Positions 35,539-46,053 are shown, numbered from the stretch's first letter. The stretch is 64,000 nt of DNA from Phaeovulum veldkampii DSM 11550 (GCF_003034995.1 NZ_PZKF01000009.1:36341-100340), one strand, 5' to 3'. The notes: generated from the letters alone by a model not told the origin. Made by a program: numbers and translations.

Positions 35539-35955
35539 TCAAGCAAGCGGGGGCGGAGCGTGCGGGCGCGCCTCGATCACCACAAAGGCCTGCGCCCAGG
35601 GGTGATCGTCGGTAAGCGTCACATGCACCACCGGTTCGTGCCCCGCCGGGGTCATTGCGGCCAGCCGTTCGGCAGCCCAGCCGGTCAGGTTCATCACCGG
35701 CTGGCCGGTGTCCAGATTGCTGACCGCCATGTCGCGCCACGAAATGCCCATGCGCAGCCCGGTGCCCAACGCCTTGGAGCAGGCCTCTTTGGCGGCCCAG
35801 CGTTTGGCATAGGTGCCCGCGGTATCGGCGCGGCGTTCGGCCTTGGCGATCTCGGTTTCGGTGAAAACGCGGGTACGAAACCGGTCGCCGAACCGGTCCA
35901 GGGTGCGGGCGATGCGGTCGATGTTGGCCAGATCGCTGCCGATCCCCAGAATCAT
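35539..35955 (-). CDS. acpS: Holo-[acyl-carrier-protein] synthase
   Basis: AcpS (138 residues) attaches 4'-phosphopantetheine to acyl carrier protein. D8 in MILGIGSD and E57 in [14 protein letters not shown] bind the magnesium. The start MILGIGSD matches the family; a longer extension into pdxJ is discarded. It follows pdxJ by 10 bp and precedes lepB by 56 bp, the conserved pdxJ-acpS-lepB order. Confidence 0.97.
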   Translation of the reverse strand: MILGIGSDLANIDRIARTLDRFGDRFRTRVFTETEIAKAERRADTAGTYAKRWAAKEACSKALGTGLRMGISWRDMAVSNLDTGQPVMNLTGWAAERLAAMTPAGHEPVVHVTLTDDHPWAQAFVVIEARPHAPPPLA

Positions 35956-35965
35956 CGCGGCGGCC

Positions 35966-36718
35966 TCACCGCGCTGCATCCATCTTGGCGCGCATCCCCC
36001 GGATGGCGGCCTCCAGCCCGATGAACACCGCCTCGGCGATGATGAAATGCCCGATGTTCAGTTCGCGCAGTTCGGGGAAGGCGGCGACGGGGCCCACCGT
36101 GTCAAAGGTCAGCCCGTGGCCTGCGTGCACCTCCAGCCCGAGGCTGTGGGCCAGCCGCGCGCCCTGCCGCAGCGCCTCCAGTTCGGCGTCGCGTTCGGCC
36201 AGACGGCCCTCGTGGTGCAGGTCGCAGTAATGGCCGGTGTGCAGTTCCACCACCGCCGCGCCGATCCGGGCCGACGCCTCGATCTGGCGGGTGTCATGGC
36301 CGATGAACATGGACACGCGAATCCCCGCATCGCGCAGCGGTGCGATGAAATCCGCCAGCCGGGATTCGTCGCCCGCCACGTCCAGCCCGCCCTCGGTCGT
36401 GCGTTCCTCGCGCTTTTCGGGCACGATGCAGCAGGCATGAGGCCGGTGGCGCAGGGCAATGGCCTGCATTTCGGCGGTGGCGGCCATTTCAAAGTTCAAT
36501 GGCCGGTCCAGCGCACCGATCAGGCGGGCGATGTCGTCATCGCGGATGTGGCGGCGGTCTTCGCGCAGATGCGCGGTTATGCCGTCAGCGCCCGCGTCCT
36601 CGGCCAGCAGGGCCGCGCGCACCGGGTCGGGGTAGGCCGAGCCGCGGGCGTTCCGCAGCGTAGCGACATGGTCGATATTGACCCCTAGACGGAGGGGCGG
36701 AAGGGGGGGGTTAGTCAT
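35966..36718 (-). CDS. pdxJ: Pyridoxine 5'-phosphate synthase
   Basis: PdxJ (250 residues) condenses 1-deoxyxylulose 5-phosphate with 3-amino-2-oxopropyl phosphate to give pyridoxine phosphate. It has [16 protein letters not shown] at the N-terminus and the conserved [23 protein letters not shown] and HAGHGL segments. The start MTNPP has GGAGG five bases upstream. It is probably the first gene of the pdxJ-acpS-lepB-rnc-era operon. Confidence 0.98.
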   Translation of the reverse strand: MTNPPLPPLRLGVNIDHVATLRNARGSAYPDPVRAALLAEDAGADGITAHLREDRRHIRDDDIARLIGALDRPLNFEMAATAEMQAIALRHRPHACCIVPEKREERTTEGGLDVAGDESRLADFIAPLRDAGIRVSMFIGHDTRQIEASARIGAAVVELHTGHYCDLHHEGRLAERDAELEALRQGARLAHSLGLEVHAGHGLTFDTVGPVAAFPELRELNIGHFIIAEAVFIGLEAAIRGMRAKMDAAR

Positions 36719-36785
36719 TCGGGCCTCCTGCAAGCTGGGCAAGATTAATTCGGGCGCGCAGGAAACGGAATGCCCCTTGGTCCGA

Positions 36786-37442
36786 TCAGATCTTGTCTTG
36801 CCGTTCTTCCTTGCGGGCCTGCAGCTTGGCCTTCAGCTTGTCAAAGCGGTCTTTCAGCCGGGTGCGGCGGTGTTTCTGATAGGCCGCGATGATCGGCGCC
36901 GACAGGTAGTAGCAGATCAGCCCCGCGATGATGCCGGGAATCAGGCCGCCGACCAGATAGGGTAGAAACACATCGTGAAAAAAGGCTGCCAGCGCCCCCC
37001 ACTGGGTGACATCATCGGTGAAAATGGCGAACAGGTTGTGCTTGATATCCTCGCCCGCGCCCAGAAACGCCTGCAACAGCGTTTCCTGATGCGTTTCGTC
37101 AAACGTCTGGCCCAGCATCCGTTTGCCCAGCTTCATCGAGGAATAGGCGATGATCGGGAAGGTGATCGGGTTACCAAAGAACGTGGCCAGAAGCGCGGCC
37201 AGAATATTGCCCCGCACGATCAGCGCGACGGTCGCCGCAGACAGGAAGTGAAAACCGAACAGCGGCGTGAACGACACGAACACCCCGGCAAACACCCCCC
37301 GCGCGATCCGGTGCGGATCGTCGGGCAGGCGTTGAACGCGGTGGCGCACATAATGAAAGGCACGCGTCCAGCCGCCACGCGGCCAGACTGATTCGGTCAT
37401 CACCCGGTGAAAGGGACGCTTATCGCGCCGCTTGAAGACCAC
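36786..37442 (-). CDS. DUF2062 membrane protein
   Basis: This 218-residue protein has a basic N-terminus, about three membrane segments and a strongly basic C-terminal helix ([21 protein letters not shown]). The middle, with [20 protein letters not shown] and FFGNPITFP, matches DUF2062. Function unknown. It starts 21 bp after rsh and is probably cotranscribed with it. Confidence 0.88.
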   Translation of the reverse strand: MVFKRRDKRPFHRVMTESVWPRGGWTRAFHYVRHRVQRLPDDPHRIARGVFAGVFVSFTPLFGFHFLSAATVALIVRGNILAALLATFFGNPITFPIIAYSSMKLGKRMLGQTFDETHQETLLQAFLGAGEDIKHNLFAIFTDDVTQWGALAAFFHDVFLPYLVGGLIPGIIAGLICYYLSAPIIAAYQKHRRTRLKDRFDKLKAKLQARKEERQDKI

Positions 37443-37463
37443 GTTGCGTTCCTTCCCTTGCCC

Positions 37464-39581
37464 TCAGGGCTTGCGCGACAGATCGCGATACCGTTCCACC
37501 TGCGCCACGTCGCTTTCGGCTTCAAGCGCCGTCAGCAGCGTATGCAGATGCTCCACATCGCGCAAATCGACCTCGATCACGACAGAGTAGAAGTCGGGCT
37601 TGCGATCTGCAAAGTGCAGGTCCGAGATATTGGCCTTCTGCTGGCCAATCAAGGTGCAGATATGCCCCAGCACACCGGCATCGTTCGAGATGGTCAGTTT
37701 CAGGCTGGCCGAATAGACCGGGGCATGGCGCCCCGCATGCCAGTGCAGATCGACCCAGCGTTGGGGCTGTTCTTCAAATTCGGCCAGCGCGGGGCAGTCG
37801 ATGGCGTGAACGATAACGCCCTGCCCGCGGTAGGTGATGCCCACGATCCGCTCGCCCGGCAGGGGCTGGCAGCACTGCGCGCGGCGAAAGCTTTGGTCGG
37901 CGGCCAGCCCCACCACGGGGCGCTTGGCATCGACCACCTCGGCCGGGGCGGTTGCAAGTTCGGGATAAATTGCCTCGATCACCTCGCGCGCGCTGAGTTC
38001 GGCGCTGCCCAGCCGTGCCAGAAGCTCGTCGGAATCCGACAGCGCCAGCGTTTTGGCCGCGGTGCGCAGCGCCTTGTCCGACACCTTGCGCCCGACGTGT
38101 TCAAACGCCACGCGCGCCAGTTCGGTGCCCAGCTTGATGAACCGGCTGCGGTCTTCCTCGCGCAGCGATTTGCGAATGGCGGCCTTGGCACGGCCCGTCA
38201 CCACGATGTCAAGCCAGGTGCCCTGCGGGCGCTGACCGGCGGCGGTGATGATTTCCACGCTCTGGCCGTTTTTCAGCCGGGTCCACAGCGGCACGCGGAT
38301 TCCGTCGATCTTGGCGCCGACGCAGGAATTGCCGATCCGGGTGTGGATTGCATAGGCATAGTCGATGGGCGAGGCGCCCTTGGGCAGTTGCACCACATCG
38401 CCCTTGGGCGTGAAGCAAAAGACCTGATCGGAATACATCTCAAGCTTGACGTTTTCCAGAAACTCGTCGTGGTCGCCCTCGTCAAAGCGTTCGGTGAGGG
38501 TCGCGATCCATTGCGCAGGGTCCACCGCAAACGGGTTCTGCACCCGCACCCCCTCGCGGTAGGACCAGTGCGCAGCAACGCCCGCCTCGGCCACCTCGTG
38601 CATCTGACGGGTGCGGATCTGCACCTCGACGCGCTTTCCATCGCGCCCCGAAACCGTGGTGTGGATGGACCGGTAGCCGTTCGATTTCGGCTGGCTGATG
38701 TAATCCTTGAACCGCCCCGGCACCGCGCGCCAGCGCTGATGAATCACGCCCAGCACGCGGTAACAGTCGGCGTCGCTGCGGGTGATGACGCGAAAGCCGT
38801 AGATGTCGGATAGGCTGGAAAAACTCAGCTGCTTTTCCTGCATCTTGCGCCAGATCGAATAGGGCTTTTTCGCGCGGCCGAACACATCGGCCTCGATCTG
38901 CGCGCGTTCCAGTTCGGTGCGGATGTCGGCAGTGATCTTGGGTATCACATCGCCGGTTTCCTTTTGCAGCGTGACAAAGCGGCGGATGATCGAACTGCGC
39001 GCCTCGGGGTTGAGAACCTTGAAGGACAGATCCTCCAGTTCCTCGCGCATCCACTGCATGCCCATGCGGCCCGCCAGCGGCGCATAGATTTCCATCGTCT
39101 CGCGCGCTTTTTGCGCCTGCTTTTCCGGCTTCATGCTGCGGATCGTGCGCATGTTGTGCAGCCGGTCGGCCAGCTTGACCAGAATCACCCGCAGGTCTTT
39201 CGACATCGCCATGAACAGCTTGCGGAAATTTTCCGCCTGTTTGCTTTCCGAAGACGAGAGTTGCAGGTTGGTCAGCTTGGTCACGCCATCGACCAGTTCG
39301 GCCACATCGGAGCCGAAGAGCCCCGCCACCTCGGTGTAGGTGGACCGGGTATCCTCGATGGTGTCGTGAAGCAGGGCGGTAACGATGGTGGCGTCATCCA
39401 GACGCTGTTCGGTCAGGATCGCGGCCACCGCCACCGGATGGGTGAAATAGGGCTCGCCCGATTTGCGGAACTGGCCCTCGTGCATCTGCTTGCCATATGC
39501 ATAGGCACGGCGGATCAGGTCGGCATTGGCGCGCGGGTTATAGTTGCGGACAAGCGCGATCAGGTCTTCGACGTCGATCAT
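37464..39581 (-). CDS. rsh: Bifunctional (p)ppGpp synthetase/hydrolase (Rsh)
   Basis: This 705-residue long RelA/SpoT homologue is the stringent-response enzyme. It has an HD hydrolase domain (HPVAVAAIL, LLHDTIEDT), a synthetase domain (FRVITRSDADCYRVLG; YRSIHTTVSG), a TGS domain and a C-terminal ACT domain. Both the HD motif and the synthetase substrate residues are intact, so both activities are expected, as for the single Rsh of many alphaproteobacteria. It follows rpoZ by 33 bp on the same strand; the rpoZ-rsh neighbourhood is widely conserved. Confidence 0.97.
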   Translation of the reverse strand: MIDVEDLIALVRNYNPRANADLIRRAYAYGKQMHEGQFRKSGEPYFTHPVAVAAILTEQRLDDATIVTALLHDTIEDTRSTYTEVAGLFGSDVAELVDGVTKLTNLQLSSSESKQAENFRKLFMAMSKDLRVILVKLADRLHNMRTIRSMKPEKQAQKARETMEIYAPLAGRMGMQWMREELEDLSFKVLNPEARSSIIRRFVTLQKETGDVIPKITADIRTELERAQIEADVFGRAKKPYSIWRKMQEKQLSFSSLSDIYGFRVITRSDADCYRVLGVIHQRWRAVPGRFKDYISQPKSNGYRSIHTTVSGRDGKRVEVQIRTRQMHEVAEAGVAAHWSYREGVRVQNPFAVDPAQWIATLTERFDEGDHDEFLENVKLEMYSDQVFCFTPKGDVVQLPKGASPIDYAYAIHTRIGNSCVGAKIDGIRVPLWTRLKNGQSVEIITAAGQRPQGTWLDIVVTGRAKAAIRKSLREEDRSRFIKLGTELARVAFEHVGRKVSDKALRTAAKTLALSDSDELLARLGSAELSAREVIEAIYPELATAPAEVVDAKRPVVGLAADQSFRRAQCCQPLPGERIVGITYRGQGVIVHAIDCPALAEFEEQPQRWVDLHWHAGRHAPVYSASLKLTISNDAGVLGHICTLIGQQKANISDLHFADRKPDFYSVVIEVDLRDVEHLHTLLTALEAESDVAQVERYRDLSRKP

Positions 39582-39614
39582 TCGCGCTCGTTGTCCCCCG
39601 TGCCCGGTCTTTGC

Positions 39615-39968
39615 CTAGTCGCGGCCCTGCGCATCCATCAGGGCACGCAGCATGCGCTCTTCGCTCATGTCGTCGTCGCGCGGGCGATCAACCTCGCCCG
39701 ACATCAGCATCGCCATCGAGTCATCCTCGGGCTCGTCCACCTCGATCTGGGTCTGGTTGCTCTCGATCATCCGCTCGCGCAGATCGTCGGCCAGTTGGGT
39801 TTCGTCGGCGATTTCGCGCAGCGCAACGACCGGGTTCTTGTCATTGTCGCGGTCGATCGTGATCGGCGAGCCGGCAGCGATCTCGCGGGCGCGATGGGCT
39901 GCAAGCATGACCAGTTCGAACCGGTTCGGAACCTTGTCAACGCAATCTTCAACCGTCACGCGGGCCAT
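39615..39968 (-). CDS. rpoZ: DNA-directed RNA polymerase omega subunit
   Basis: RpoZ (117 residues) helps assemble RNA polymerase and forms part of a ppGpp site in some bacteria. The N-terminus reads [20 protein letters not shown] and continues with [10 protein letters not shown]. The acidic C-terminal extension is usual in this order. The start MARVT is chosen over an ATG two codons upstream. It lies directly upstream of rsh. Confidence 0.97.
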   Translation of the reverse strand: MARVTVEDCVDKVPNRFELVMLAAHRAREIAAGSPITIDRDNDKNPVVALREIADETQLADDLRERMIESNQTQIEVDEPEDDSMAMLMSGEVDRPRDDDMSEERMLRALMDAQGRD

Positions 39969-40005
39969 CGGCAACTCCAGTCCGAAAAGATGTGGAACCG
40001 CCTAT

Positions 40006-40623
40006 CTATGCGCTCGTGTTTCCCTTGACAAGCATCGAATCCCCATTAGCCGGGGCGCAGATCGGGCTTAGCGCCGCTTTTTCCGCTGCGGGCAAGGCCG
40101 CAAGCATCTCGGCCACGCTTTGCCCCAGCATGGGGTGGCGCCAGCGCGGGGCGATTTCGAAAAGGGGAATCAGCACAAAGGCCCTCTCGGCCAGCCGCGG
40201 ATGGGGCAAGATCAGCGTTTCGGGGGCAAGGCGGGCCTGATCGGTCGGAGGCAGGGCGATCCACTGTGCCAATGTGGCCGCGTCTGGGGCGATAGTGTCG
40301 CCCATCGCCAGCAGGTCAAGGTCAAGCCCGCGTGCCGCCCATCGGGTGCTGCGGTTCCGGCCAAAGGCCACCTCGACCCGGTGCAGCGCCGCCAGAACCT
40401 CGGCGGGGGTCAGGTCTGCGGTTTGCAGCCGCGCGCAGGCGTTCACATAATCCGGCCCCGACCCCGCCGGATAGGCCGGGCTGCGGTGAAACCGGCTGAC
40501 CGCGACGATACCGAACCCCTCGCGCACCAGCGCCGCCAGCGCCGCAACCAGCGTTTGCGCAACCGTGCGGCCCGGCCCCGGCAGGTTGCCCCCCAGCGCG
40601 ATCAGCGCCGTGGTTCTGTCCAT
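40006..40623 (-). CDS. folK: 2-amino-4-hydroxy-6-hydroxymethyldihydropteridine pyrophosphokinase
   Basis: FolK (205 residues) pyrophosphorylates the pterin precursor of folate. The N-terminal ALIALGGNLP, the substrate segment RFHRSPAYP, and the signature RWAARGLDLDLLAMG followed by ILPHPRLAERAFVL are all present. The start MDRTTAL is the family-like one; a 30-residue extension upstream is discarded. It precedes rpoZ by 37 bp and diverges from the NYN gene. Confidence 0.95.
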   Translation of the reverse strand: MDRTTALIALGGNLPGPGRTVAQTLVAALAALVREGFGIVAVSRFHRSPAYPAGSGPDYVNACARLQTADLTPAEVLAALHRVEVAFGRNRSTRWAARGLDLDLLAMGDTIAPDAATLAQWIALPPTDQARLAPETLILPHPRLAERAFVLIPLFEIAPRWRHPMLGQSVAEMLAALPAAEKAALSPICAPANGDSMLVKGNTSA

Positions 40624-40769
40624 TTCGACAGTATACTTTTCGGCAGATTTCATTTTCCGGACATTATCCTGTAGTGTTGCGGCAGACAGACGCACCCCGG
40701 CGGTTTTTTTCAAGTTTCCCTTTGCGATCAGCCGCCAGAACCCAGCGGGATTTATGAGAGGGTCTTTTG

Positions 40770-41342
40770 ATGTTTTACAAGGACGAACGGCTGGCGCTGT
40801 TCATTGACGGATCGAACCTCTACGCAGCGGCCAAGGCGCTTGGATTTGACATAGATTACAAGCTTCTGCGCCAGGAATTCGAGCGTCGCGGCAAGTTGCT
40901 GCGAGCCTTTTACTACACCGCGCTGCTGGAGAATGAGGAATATTCCCCAATACGCCCGCTGGTCGACTGGCTGAACTACAACGGCTACGCGATGGTCACC
41001 AAACCGGCCAAGGAGTACACTGATTCGCTTGGCCGCCGGAAGGTCAAGGGCAACATGGACATCGAACTGGCCGTCGATGCGATGGAACTTGCCCCTCGGC
41101 TTGATCATGCGGTGCTGTTTTCGGGCGACGGCGATTTCCGGCCGCTGGTGGAAAGCCTGCAACGGCAGGGGGTGCGGGTTTCAGTTGTCTCGACCATTCG
41201 CAGCCAGCCGCCGATGATCGCCGATGAATTGCGCCGTCAGGCCGACAATTTCATCGAACTTGATGCCCTGCGCGACGTGATCGGCCGCCCTCCACGCGAT
41301 CCGCGCCCCGAGCCGATCGAGCCGGGTGCCACCGACGCCTGA
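40770..41342 (+). CDS. NYN-domain (LabA/DUF88-type) putative ribonuclease
   Basis: This 190-residue protein has the PIN-like NYN fold with acidic residues at D13 (FIDGSN), D97 (KGNMDIELAVD), and D120/D122 (FSGDGDF), the set expected to bind a metal. NYN proteins are thought to be RNA nucleases; LabA in cyanobacteria affects the circadian clock. The ATG is preceded by GAGAGG; a TTG one codon earlier is less likely. It is monocistronic, divergent from folK and followed by a strong hairpin. Confidence 0.9.
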   Translation: MFYKDERLALFIDGSNLYAAAKALGFDIDYKLLRQEFERRGKLLRAFYYTALLENEEYSPIRPLVDWLNYNGYAMVTKPAKEYTDSLGRRKVKGNMDIELAVDAMELAPRLDHAVLFSGDGDFRPLVESLQRQGVRVSVVSTIRSQPPMIADELRRQADNFIELDALRDVIGRPPRDPRPEPIEPGATDA

Positions 41343-41348
41343 CCACAG

Positions 41349-41373
41349 GCCCCGGCCCTGCGCGGGCCGGGGC
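41349..41373 (+). terminator. Strong hairpin after the NYN gene
   Basis: A ten-base perfect stem (GCCCCGGCCC/GGGCCGGGGC) with a five-base loop lies 7 bp after the stop codon. It lacks a T-run. It probably ends the NYN transcript. Confidence 0.6.
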
Positions 41374-41462
41374 GTCGTCTGGTCACGGGCATCGGGGGCT
41401 GGACGGATCGGGCCTCTGGGCTTACCTCTCGAAGGGCGTAGCGCAGACGACAGGACGGACCG

Positions 41463-42413
41463 ATGCCCAAACCCCCGCTGACCCTTTACCTCGCCGCCCC
41501 GCGTGGCTTTTGCGCCGGCGTTGACCGCGCGATCCGCATCGTCGAAATGGCGCTGGAGAAATGGGGCGCCCCTGTCTATGTGCGCCATGAGATCGTGCAC
41601 AACAAATTCGTGGTGGACAGCCTGGCCGCCAAGGGCGCGGTCTTTGTCGAGGAACTGGACGACTGCCCCAATGACCGCCCGGTGGTGTTTTCGGCTCACG
41701 GCGTGCCGAAATCGGTCCCCGAGGAGGCCGAGCGGCGCAAAATGATTGCCGTCGATGCCACCTGCCCGCTGGTGACCAAGGTCCATCTGGAGGCCGCGCG
41801 CCACCACGAGGAGGGCCTGCAAATGGTGATGATCGGCCATGCCGGTCACCCCGAAACCGTGGGCACCATAGGCCAGTTGCCCGAGGGGGAGGTGCTGCTG
41901 ATCGAGACGGTCGAAGATGTGGCCCGGCTGCAACCGCGCGACCCGTCGAAGCTGGCCTTCATCACCCAGACCACGCTGTCGGTCGATGACACCAAGGACA
42001 TCGTCGCCGCACTCGAAACCCGTTTCCCCGGCATCTCGGGTCCCTCGCGCGAAGACATCTGCTACGCCACCACCAACCGGCAGGCCGCAGTCAAGGCGAT
42101 CGCACCAAAAATCGACGCGCTTGTGGTGATCGGGGCGCCGAATTCCTCGAATTCACGCCGCCTGGTTGAGGTGGGCCGCGCCGCGGGCTGCCCGAACGCG
42201 CAGCTCGTGCAGCGCGCCGCCGATATCGACTGGCCCGCGCTCGATGGCGCGCGCTGCGTGGGGGTGACCGCGGGCGCCAGCGCCCCCGAGATTTTGGTGA
42301 ACGAGGTGGTCGATGCCTTCCGCGCCCGCTACGAGGTCACGCTCGATGTGGTCGAAACCACCCGCGAGGCCGTCGAATTCAAGGTGCCACGCATATTGAG
42401 GGAACCCGCATGA
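41463..42413 (+). CDS. ispH: 4-hydroxy-3-methylbut-2-enyl diphosphate reductase
   Basis: IspH (316 residues) makes IPP and DMAPP in the last step of the MEP isoprenoid pathway. Cluster ligands are C17 in [11 protein letters not shown], the Cys in [11 protein letters not shown], and a third Cys in the C-terminal half. The [11 protein letters not shown] loop is present. The stop overlaps the DUF3429 gene by ATGA. Isoprenoid supply matters here for quinones and, if the strain is phototrophic, carotenoids and phytol. Confidence 0.98.
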   Translation: MPKPPLTLYLAAPRGFCAGVDRAIRIVEMALEKWGAPVYVRHEIVHNKFVVDSLAAKGAVFVEELDDCPNDRPVVFSAHGVPKSVPEEAERRKMIAVDATCPLVTKVHLEAARHHEEGLQMVMIGHAGHPETVGTIGQLPEGEVLLIETVEDVARLQPRDPSKLAFITQTTLSVDDTKDIVAALETRFPGISGPSREDICYATTNRQAAVKAIAPKIDALVVIGAPNSSNSRRLVEVGRAAGCPNAQLVQRAADIDWPALDGARCVGVTAGASAPEILVNEVVDAFRARYEVTLDVVETTREAVEFKVPRILREPA

Positions 42414-42865
42414 ACAATCGCATACCGCTGTCAGCCCTGGTTCTGGGCGCCTCTGGTCTCATTCCGTTTCTCTGGGGCGTGGCCTCGATGGTCGCCCCGC
42501 CGCCTGCGGGGATCGGCCTTGAGCCGCTTGGCTCAGCCTATCTGGGCGCCGAGGTCATCGTCAACTGGGGCAAGGTCATTCTTGCCTTCATGTCCGGTGT
42601 TCTGTGGGGCTTTGCCACCCGCGCCCAAGGCTGGCGTGCGGTTCTGGGCTATGCGGTCTCGGTCATTCCGGCGATCTGGGTCTTCTTCATGCCCGGCGAT
42701 GGGTTGGCGGGGGATGCGCTGGCGTTGCTGGCCGGCTTTGTGGGCCTTCTGGCGCTGGATTGGGCCTTCGCTTGGGCAGGTCTGGCGCCCGCCTGGTGGA
42801 TGCGGCTGCGCATCGGCCTGACGGCGGTGGTCGCGGCCTGCCTGCTGCCCGTCGTGCTGGGCTGA
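42410..42865 (+). CDS. DUF3429 membrane protein
   Basis: This 151-residue protein has about four membrane helices. The segments [34 protein letters not shown] (core: FMSGVLWG) and a Trp-rich C-terminal helix match DUF3429. Function unknown. Translationally coupled to ispH by a four-base overlap and followed at once by rnhA. Confidence 0.85.
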   Translation: MNNRIPLSALVLGASGLIPFLWGVASMVAPPPAGIGLEPLGSAYLGAEVIVNWGKVILAFMSGVLWGFATRAQGWRAVLGYAVSVIPAIWVFFMPGDGLAGDALALLAGFVGLLALDWAFAWAGLAPAWWMRLRIGLTAVVAACLLPVVLG

Positions 42866-42868
42866 CCG

Positions 42869-43333
42869 GTGGAGCTGCACGCCTGGACGGATGGCGCCTG
42901 CTCCGGCAACCCTGGCCCCGGCGGCTGGGGTGTGCTGGTGCGCGCGATGGAAGGCGCAACCGTTGTCAAGCAGCGCGAGCTGTCGGGCGGCGAGGCCGAG
43001 ACGACGAACAACCGGATGGAACTTCTGGCCGCGATCAATGCGCTTGAGGCGCTGACGCGGCCCAGTGACATCACCATCACCACCGATTCGGCCTATGTGA
43101 AGAATGGGGTTACCGCCTGGATTCATGGCTGGAAGAAGAACGGCTGGAAAACCGCCGACCGCAAGCCGGTCAAGAACGTGGATCTGTGGCTGCGCCTTGA
43201 TGCCGCGCAGGCACGCCACACGGTGCGCTGGCACTGGATCAAGGGCCACGCCGGCCACGCCGAAAACGAACGCGCCGACGAACTCGCCCGTGCCGGGATG
43301 GCCCCCTTCAAACCCGCCCGCGCCGCCCGCTGA
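42869..43333 (+). CDS. rnhA: Ribonuclease HI
   Basis: RNase HI (154 residues) degrades RNA in RNA-DNA hybrids. All four carboxylates are present: D8 in [15 protein letters not shown]51 in [10 protein letters not shown]73 in TTDSAYV and D137 in ERADELA. The active-site-loop His is in IKGHAGH. The start is GTG, three bases after the DUF3429 stop. The last gene of the ispH run. Confidence 0.97.
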   Translation: MELHAWTDGACSGNPGPGGWGVLVRAMEGATVVKQRELSGGEAETTNNRMELLAAINALEALTRPSDITITTDSAYVKNGVTAWIHGWKKNGWKTADRKPVKNVDLWLRLDAAQARHTVRWHWIKGHAGHAENERADELARAGMAPFKPARAAR

Positions 43334-43342
43334 CCTTTCCCC

Positions 43343-43370
43343 TTCATCTTGGCCCAAATATCCCCCGCGG
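43343..43370 (-). repeat. 28-bp intergenic repeat, copy 1
   Basis: On the minus strand this reads GGATATTTG-GG-CCAAGATGAA preceded by a G/C-rich octamer. It matches copy 2 (49542-49569, plus strand) at 23 of 28 positions, including all of GATATTTG and CCAAGATGAA. It lies between rnhA and recO. Both copies are intergenic and just after a stop codon. Confidence 0.75.
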
Positions 43371-43430
43371 AGCGTTCTGCCGGTTGTGCCGGTCGATCCT
43401 GCCGGGGATAGTGCGCCAGCAGGGGGCGGA

Positions 43431-44153
43431 ATGGACTGGCGCGACGAAGGCACAATCCTGGCGGTGCGGGGGCATGGCGAAACCTCGGCCATCATTGAGG
43501 TGTTCACCGCAGCCCATGGCCGCCATGCGGGCGTGGTGCGCGGCGGCGCCTCGCGCAAAATGGCTGCCGTGCTGCAACCGGGCAGTCGCGTGGCGCTGGT
43601 CTGGCACGCGCGGCTCCAAGACCACATCGGCAGCTTCACCGTAGAGCCTGTGGTCAGCCGCGCGGGCGTTTTGGGCGATCGTCTGGCGCTGGCGGGACTG
43701 AATGCGGTCTGTGCGCTGTTGTCCTTTGCGCTGCCCGAACGCGAGCCACACCCAAGCCTCCAGTCCGCCTCCGAGGGGCTGTTTGATGCGCTCTCCACCG
43801 CAGCACCCGGCTGGCCGCTGGCCTATCTGCGCTGGGAACTGTTGCTGCTTGAAGAACTGGGCTACGGGCTTGACCTGACCCGCTGCGCTGTGACTGGCAG
43901 CCGGGACGATCTGGCCCATGTCAGCCCGCGCACCGGCCGTGCCGTCAGCCGCGCAGGCGCGGGGGATTGGGCCAGCCGGCTGCTGCCGTTGCCCGAATGC
44001 CTGTTGGGGCAGGGGCCTGCCAGCCCGGCCGATCTGGCCGCCGGGCTGATCACCACAGGGTATTTTCTGGAACACCGCCTAGCCCCCGATCTGGGCGACA
44101 GGCCATTGCCCGCGGCACGCGCACGGCTGGTGGCTATGCTGGGGCGGATGTGA
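43431..44153 (+). CDS. recO: DNA repair protein RecO
   Basis: RecO (240 residues) loads RecA onto SSB-coated DNA with RecR. The N-terminal OB-fold begins [17 protein letters not shown] and continues with [11 protein letters not shown]; the rest is helical. The zinc-finger cysteines of some RecO proteins are not evident (CAVTGS is a single Cys). The start has AGGGGGCGGA upstream; a longer open frame overlapping rnhA is discarded. A terminator follows immediately. Confidence 0.94.
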   Translation: MDWRDEGTILAVRGHGETSAIIEVFTAAHGRHAGVVRGGASRKMAAVLQPGSRVALVWHARLQDHIGSFTVEPVVSRAGVLGDRLALAGLNAVCALLSFALPEREPHPSLQSASEGLFDALSTAAPGWPLAYLRWELLLLEELGYGLDLTRCAVTGSRDDLAHVSPRTGRAVSRAGAGDWASRLLPLPECLLGQGPASPADLAAGLITTGYFLEHRLAPDLGDRPLPAARARLVAMLGRM

Positions 44154-44155
44154 AA

Positions 44156-44188
44156 CGGGCGGCCCCTTGGGCCGCCCGGCTCCCGGTT
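44156..44188. terminator. Bidirectional terminator between recO and mcd
   Basis: A ten-base perfect stem (CGGGCGGCCC/GGGCCGCCCG) with a CTT loop, followed after a few bases by TTTT, lies between the converging recO and mcd stops. Confidence 0.75.
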
Positions 44189-44201
44189 TTGGGGCGGGGC
44201 G

Positions 44202-45875
44202 TCAGCCCCGGCTGTCCAGCATCCGCCGCGCGATCACCTGCGCCTGAATCTCGGCCGCACCCTCAAAGATGTTGAGGATCCGCGCATCGCACAGGATGCG
44301 GCTGATCTGATATTCCAGCGCAAAACCATTGCCGCCGTGAATCTGCAGCGCATTGTCGGCGCAGGCCCAGGCCACGCGGGCGCCCAGCAACTTGGCCATG
44401 CCCGCCTCCAGATCGCAGCGCTTGTCATGGTCTTTCTGCCAGGCGCTGAAGTAGGTCAGTTGCCGGGCGATCATGATTTCCACCGCCATCATCGCCAGCT
44501 TGCCCGCCACGCGCGGAAACTCGATCAGCGATTTGCCGAACTGCTTGCGGTCTTCGGCATAGCGCATGCCCGACTCCAGCGCCGATTGCGCGACACCCAC
44601 GGCGCGCGCGGCGGTCTGGATGCGGGCCGATTCGAAGGTCTGCATCAGTTGCTTGAAGCCCTGGCCCTCGACCCCGCCCAGCAGGTTTTCACCCTTCACG
44701 CGGAAGCCGTCAAAGCCCAGCTCGTATTCCTTCATGCCGCGATAGCCCAGCACCTCGATCTCGCCACCGGTCATGCCGGGGGTGGGGAAGGGGGCGTCAT
44801 CGGTGCCCGGCGTCTTTTCCGCCAGGAACATCGACAGGCCGCGATAGTCTGTGGTGGCGGGGTCGGTGCGGGCCAGAAGCGTCATCACATGGGTGCGCGC
44901 GGCGTGGGTGATCCAGGTCTTGTTGCCGGTCACCACCCAATCGTCGCCCTCCTTCACCGCGCGGGTGCGCAGGGCGCCCAGATCCGAGCCGGTGTTGGGT
45001 TCGGTGAAGACCGCGGTGGGCAGGATATCGCCCGAGGCCAGCGCGGGCAGCCATTTCGCCTTTTGCTCCGGCGTGCCACCGCACAGGATCAATTCGGCCG
45101 CAATCTCGGACCGGGTGCCCAGTGACCCCACGCCGATATAGCCGCGCGACAGTTCTTCCGACACCACGACCATCGAGGCTTTGGTCAGGCCAAGCCCGCC
45201 GAATTCTTCGGGAATAGTCAGGCCGAACACGCCCAGATCCGCCAGTTCGCGGATGATCTCCATCGGGATCAGCTCGTCCTTGAGGTGCCAGTCATGGGCG
45301 AAGGGCACCACCTTGTCGTCGGCAAAGCGGCGGAACTGATCGCGGATCATTTCCAGCTCTTCGTCCAGCCCACTGGCGCCAAAGGTGGCGCGGCCGTGGT
45401 TGTCGCGCATCAGTGCGACCAGACGGGCGCGGGCGGCGGGGGTGTTACCGCAGGCGATCAGTGTCGCGGCAGCTTCGCTCGGCTCCCAGCTTTGGGCAAG
45501 GTCCGACAGGCGGGCAGTTTCGTTCTGGCTCATCGGGATGCCGCCGGCGATCTGTGCCAGATATTCGCCAAAACCGATCTGCAACAGCAGGCTTTCCATT
45601 TCGCCAAACTGCCCGGCCTCTGCCAGACGGCCCGCCCAAGCGCGCAACTGCGCCAGTGCCTCGTTGTAGGTGGCAAGCCACGACAGGGCATGGGCGGCGA
45701 ACTGCTCGGCCTCAAGGGCAGCACCCGAGATGCGGCCACCTTCGGTAACACGCGCGGCGAGTGCGGCAGTTGCAGCCTCGGTCAGCGCGGCAACTTCGGG
45801 CAGGGTGGCCTCGGTCAGGGCCAGAAGATCGGAAAGAACAGCGGTTTTCGGCATGACGGCCCCATCGTGCGGCAT
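44202..45875 (-). CDS. mcd: Methylsuccinyl-CoA dehydrogenase (acyl-CoA dehydrogenase with long N-terminal extension)
   Basis: This 557-residue FAD enzyme is an acyl-CoA dehydrogenase with an extra N-terminal domain of about 150 residues, the form known for (2S)-methylsuccinyl-CoA dehydrogenase of the ethylmalonyl-CoA pathway. The dehydrogenase part has the FAD segment [22 protein letters not shown] and [11 protein letters not shown], and the catalytic Glu in IFEGAAEIQ. The start MPHDG has AAGGGAGA seven bases upstream. The enzyme oxidises methylsuccinyl-CoA to mesaconyl-CoA during acetyl-CoA assimilation and passes electrons to ETF, encoded 12 kb away. The assignment rests on length and layout rather than on a specificity residue. 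Confidence 0.85.
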   Translation of the reverse strand: MPHDGAVMPKTAVLSDLLALTEATLPEVAALTEAATAALAARVTEGGRISGAALEAEQFAAHALSWLATYNEALAQLRAWAGRLAEAGQFGEMESLLLQIGFGEYLAQIAGGIPMSQNETARLSDLAQSWEPSEAAATLIACGNTPAARARLVALMRDNHGRATFGASGLDEELEMIRDQFRRFADDKVVPFAHDWHLKDELIPMEIIRELADLGVFGLTIPEEFGGLGLTKASMVVVSEELSRGYIGVGSLGTRSEIAAELILCGGTPEQKAKWLPALASGDILPTAVFTEPNTGSDLGALRTRAVKEGDDWVVTGNKTWITHAARTHVMTLLARTDPATTDYRGLSMFLAEKTPGTDDAPFPTPGMTGGEIEVLGYRGMKEYELGFDGFRVKGENLLGGVEGQGFKQLMQTFESARIQTAARAVGVAQSALESGMRYAEDRKQFGKSLIEFPRVAGKLAMMAVEIMIARQLTYFSAWQKDHDKRCDLEAGMAKLLGARVAWACADNALQIHGGNGFALEYQISRILCDARILNIFEGAAEIQAQVIARRMLDSRG

Positions 45876-45927
45876 GAATCGGTCTCCCTTCGGCAGATCG
45901 CCCGTGCTTAGGGCTTTCGCAGTTGCA

Positions 45928-45945
45928 GCGCAATTAAAATTCGCG
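45928..45945. promoter_or_regulatory. Imperfect palindrome in the mcd-dapE divergent gap
   Basis: GCGCAATT-AA-AATTCGCG is an inverted repeat with one mismatched position, 53 bp before the mcd start on its 5' side. It could be an operator of mcd. The left arm extends to AGCGCAA, a heptamer also in the pckA-chvI gap. Confidence 0.35.
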
Positions 45946-46053
45946 ATGGTTGCTGTGGGCGAAGCAATCTGTCGTGGCCATTCTGGCCCTGCGTGGCGAT
46001 TGCGTCGGGCGGGCGGCGGGGGTATCGCTGGCGCAACCATGACGGAGCCTGCG

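Noticed and set aside
41374..41451. GTCGTCTG/CAGACGAC inverted repeat before ispH as a riboswitch-like leader
   Set aside because: Only eight bases pair across a loop of more than 60 bases; no further conserved structure could be seen.
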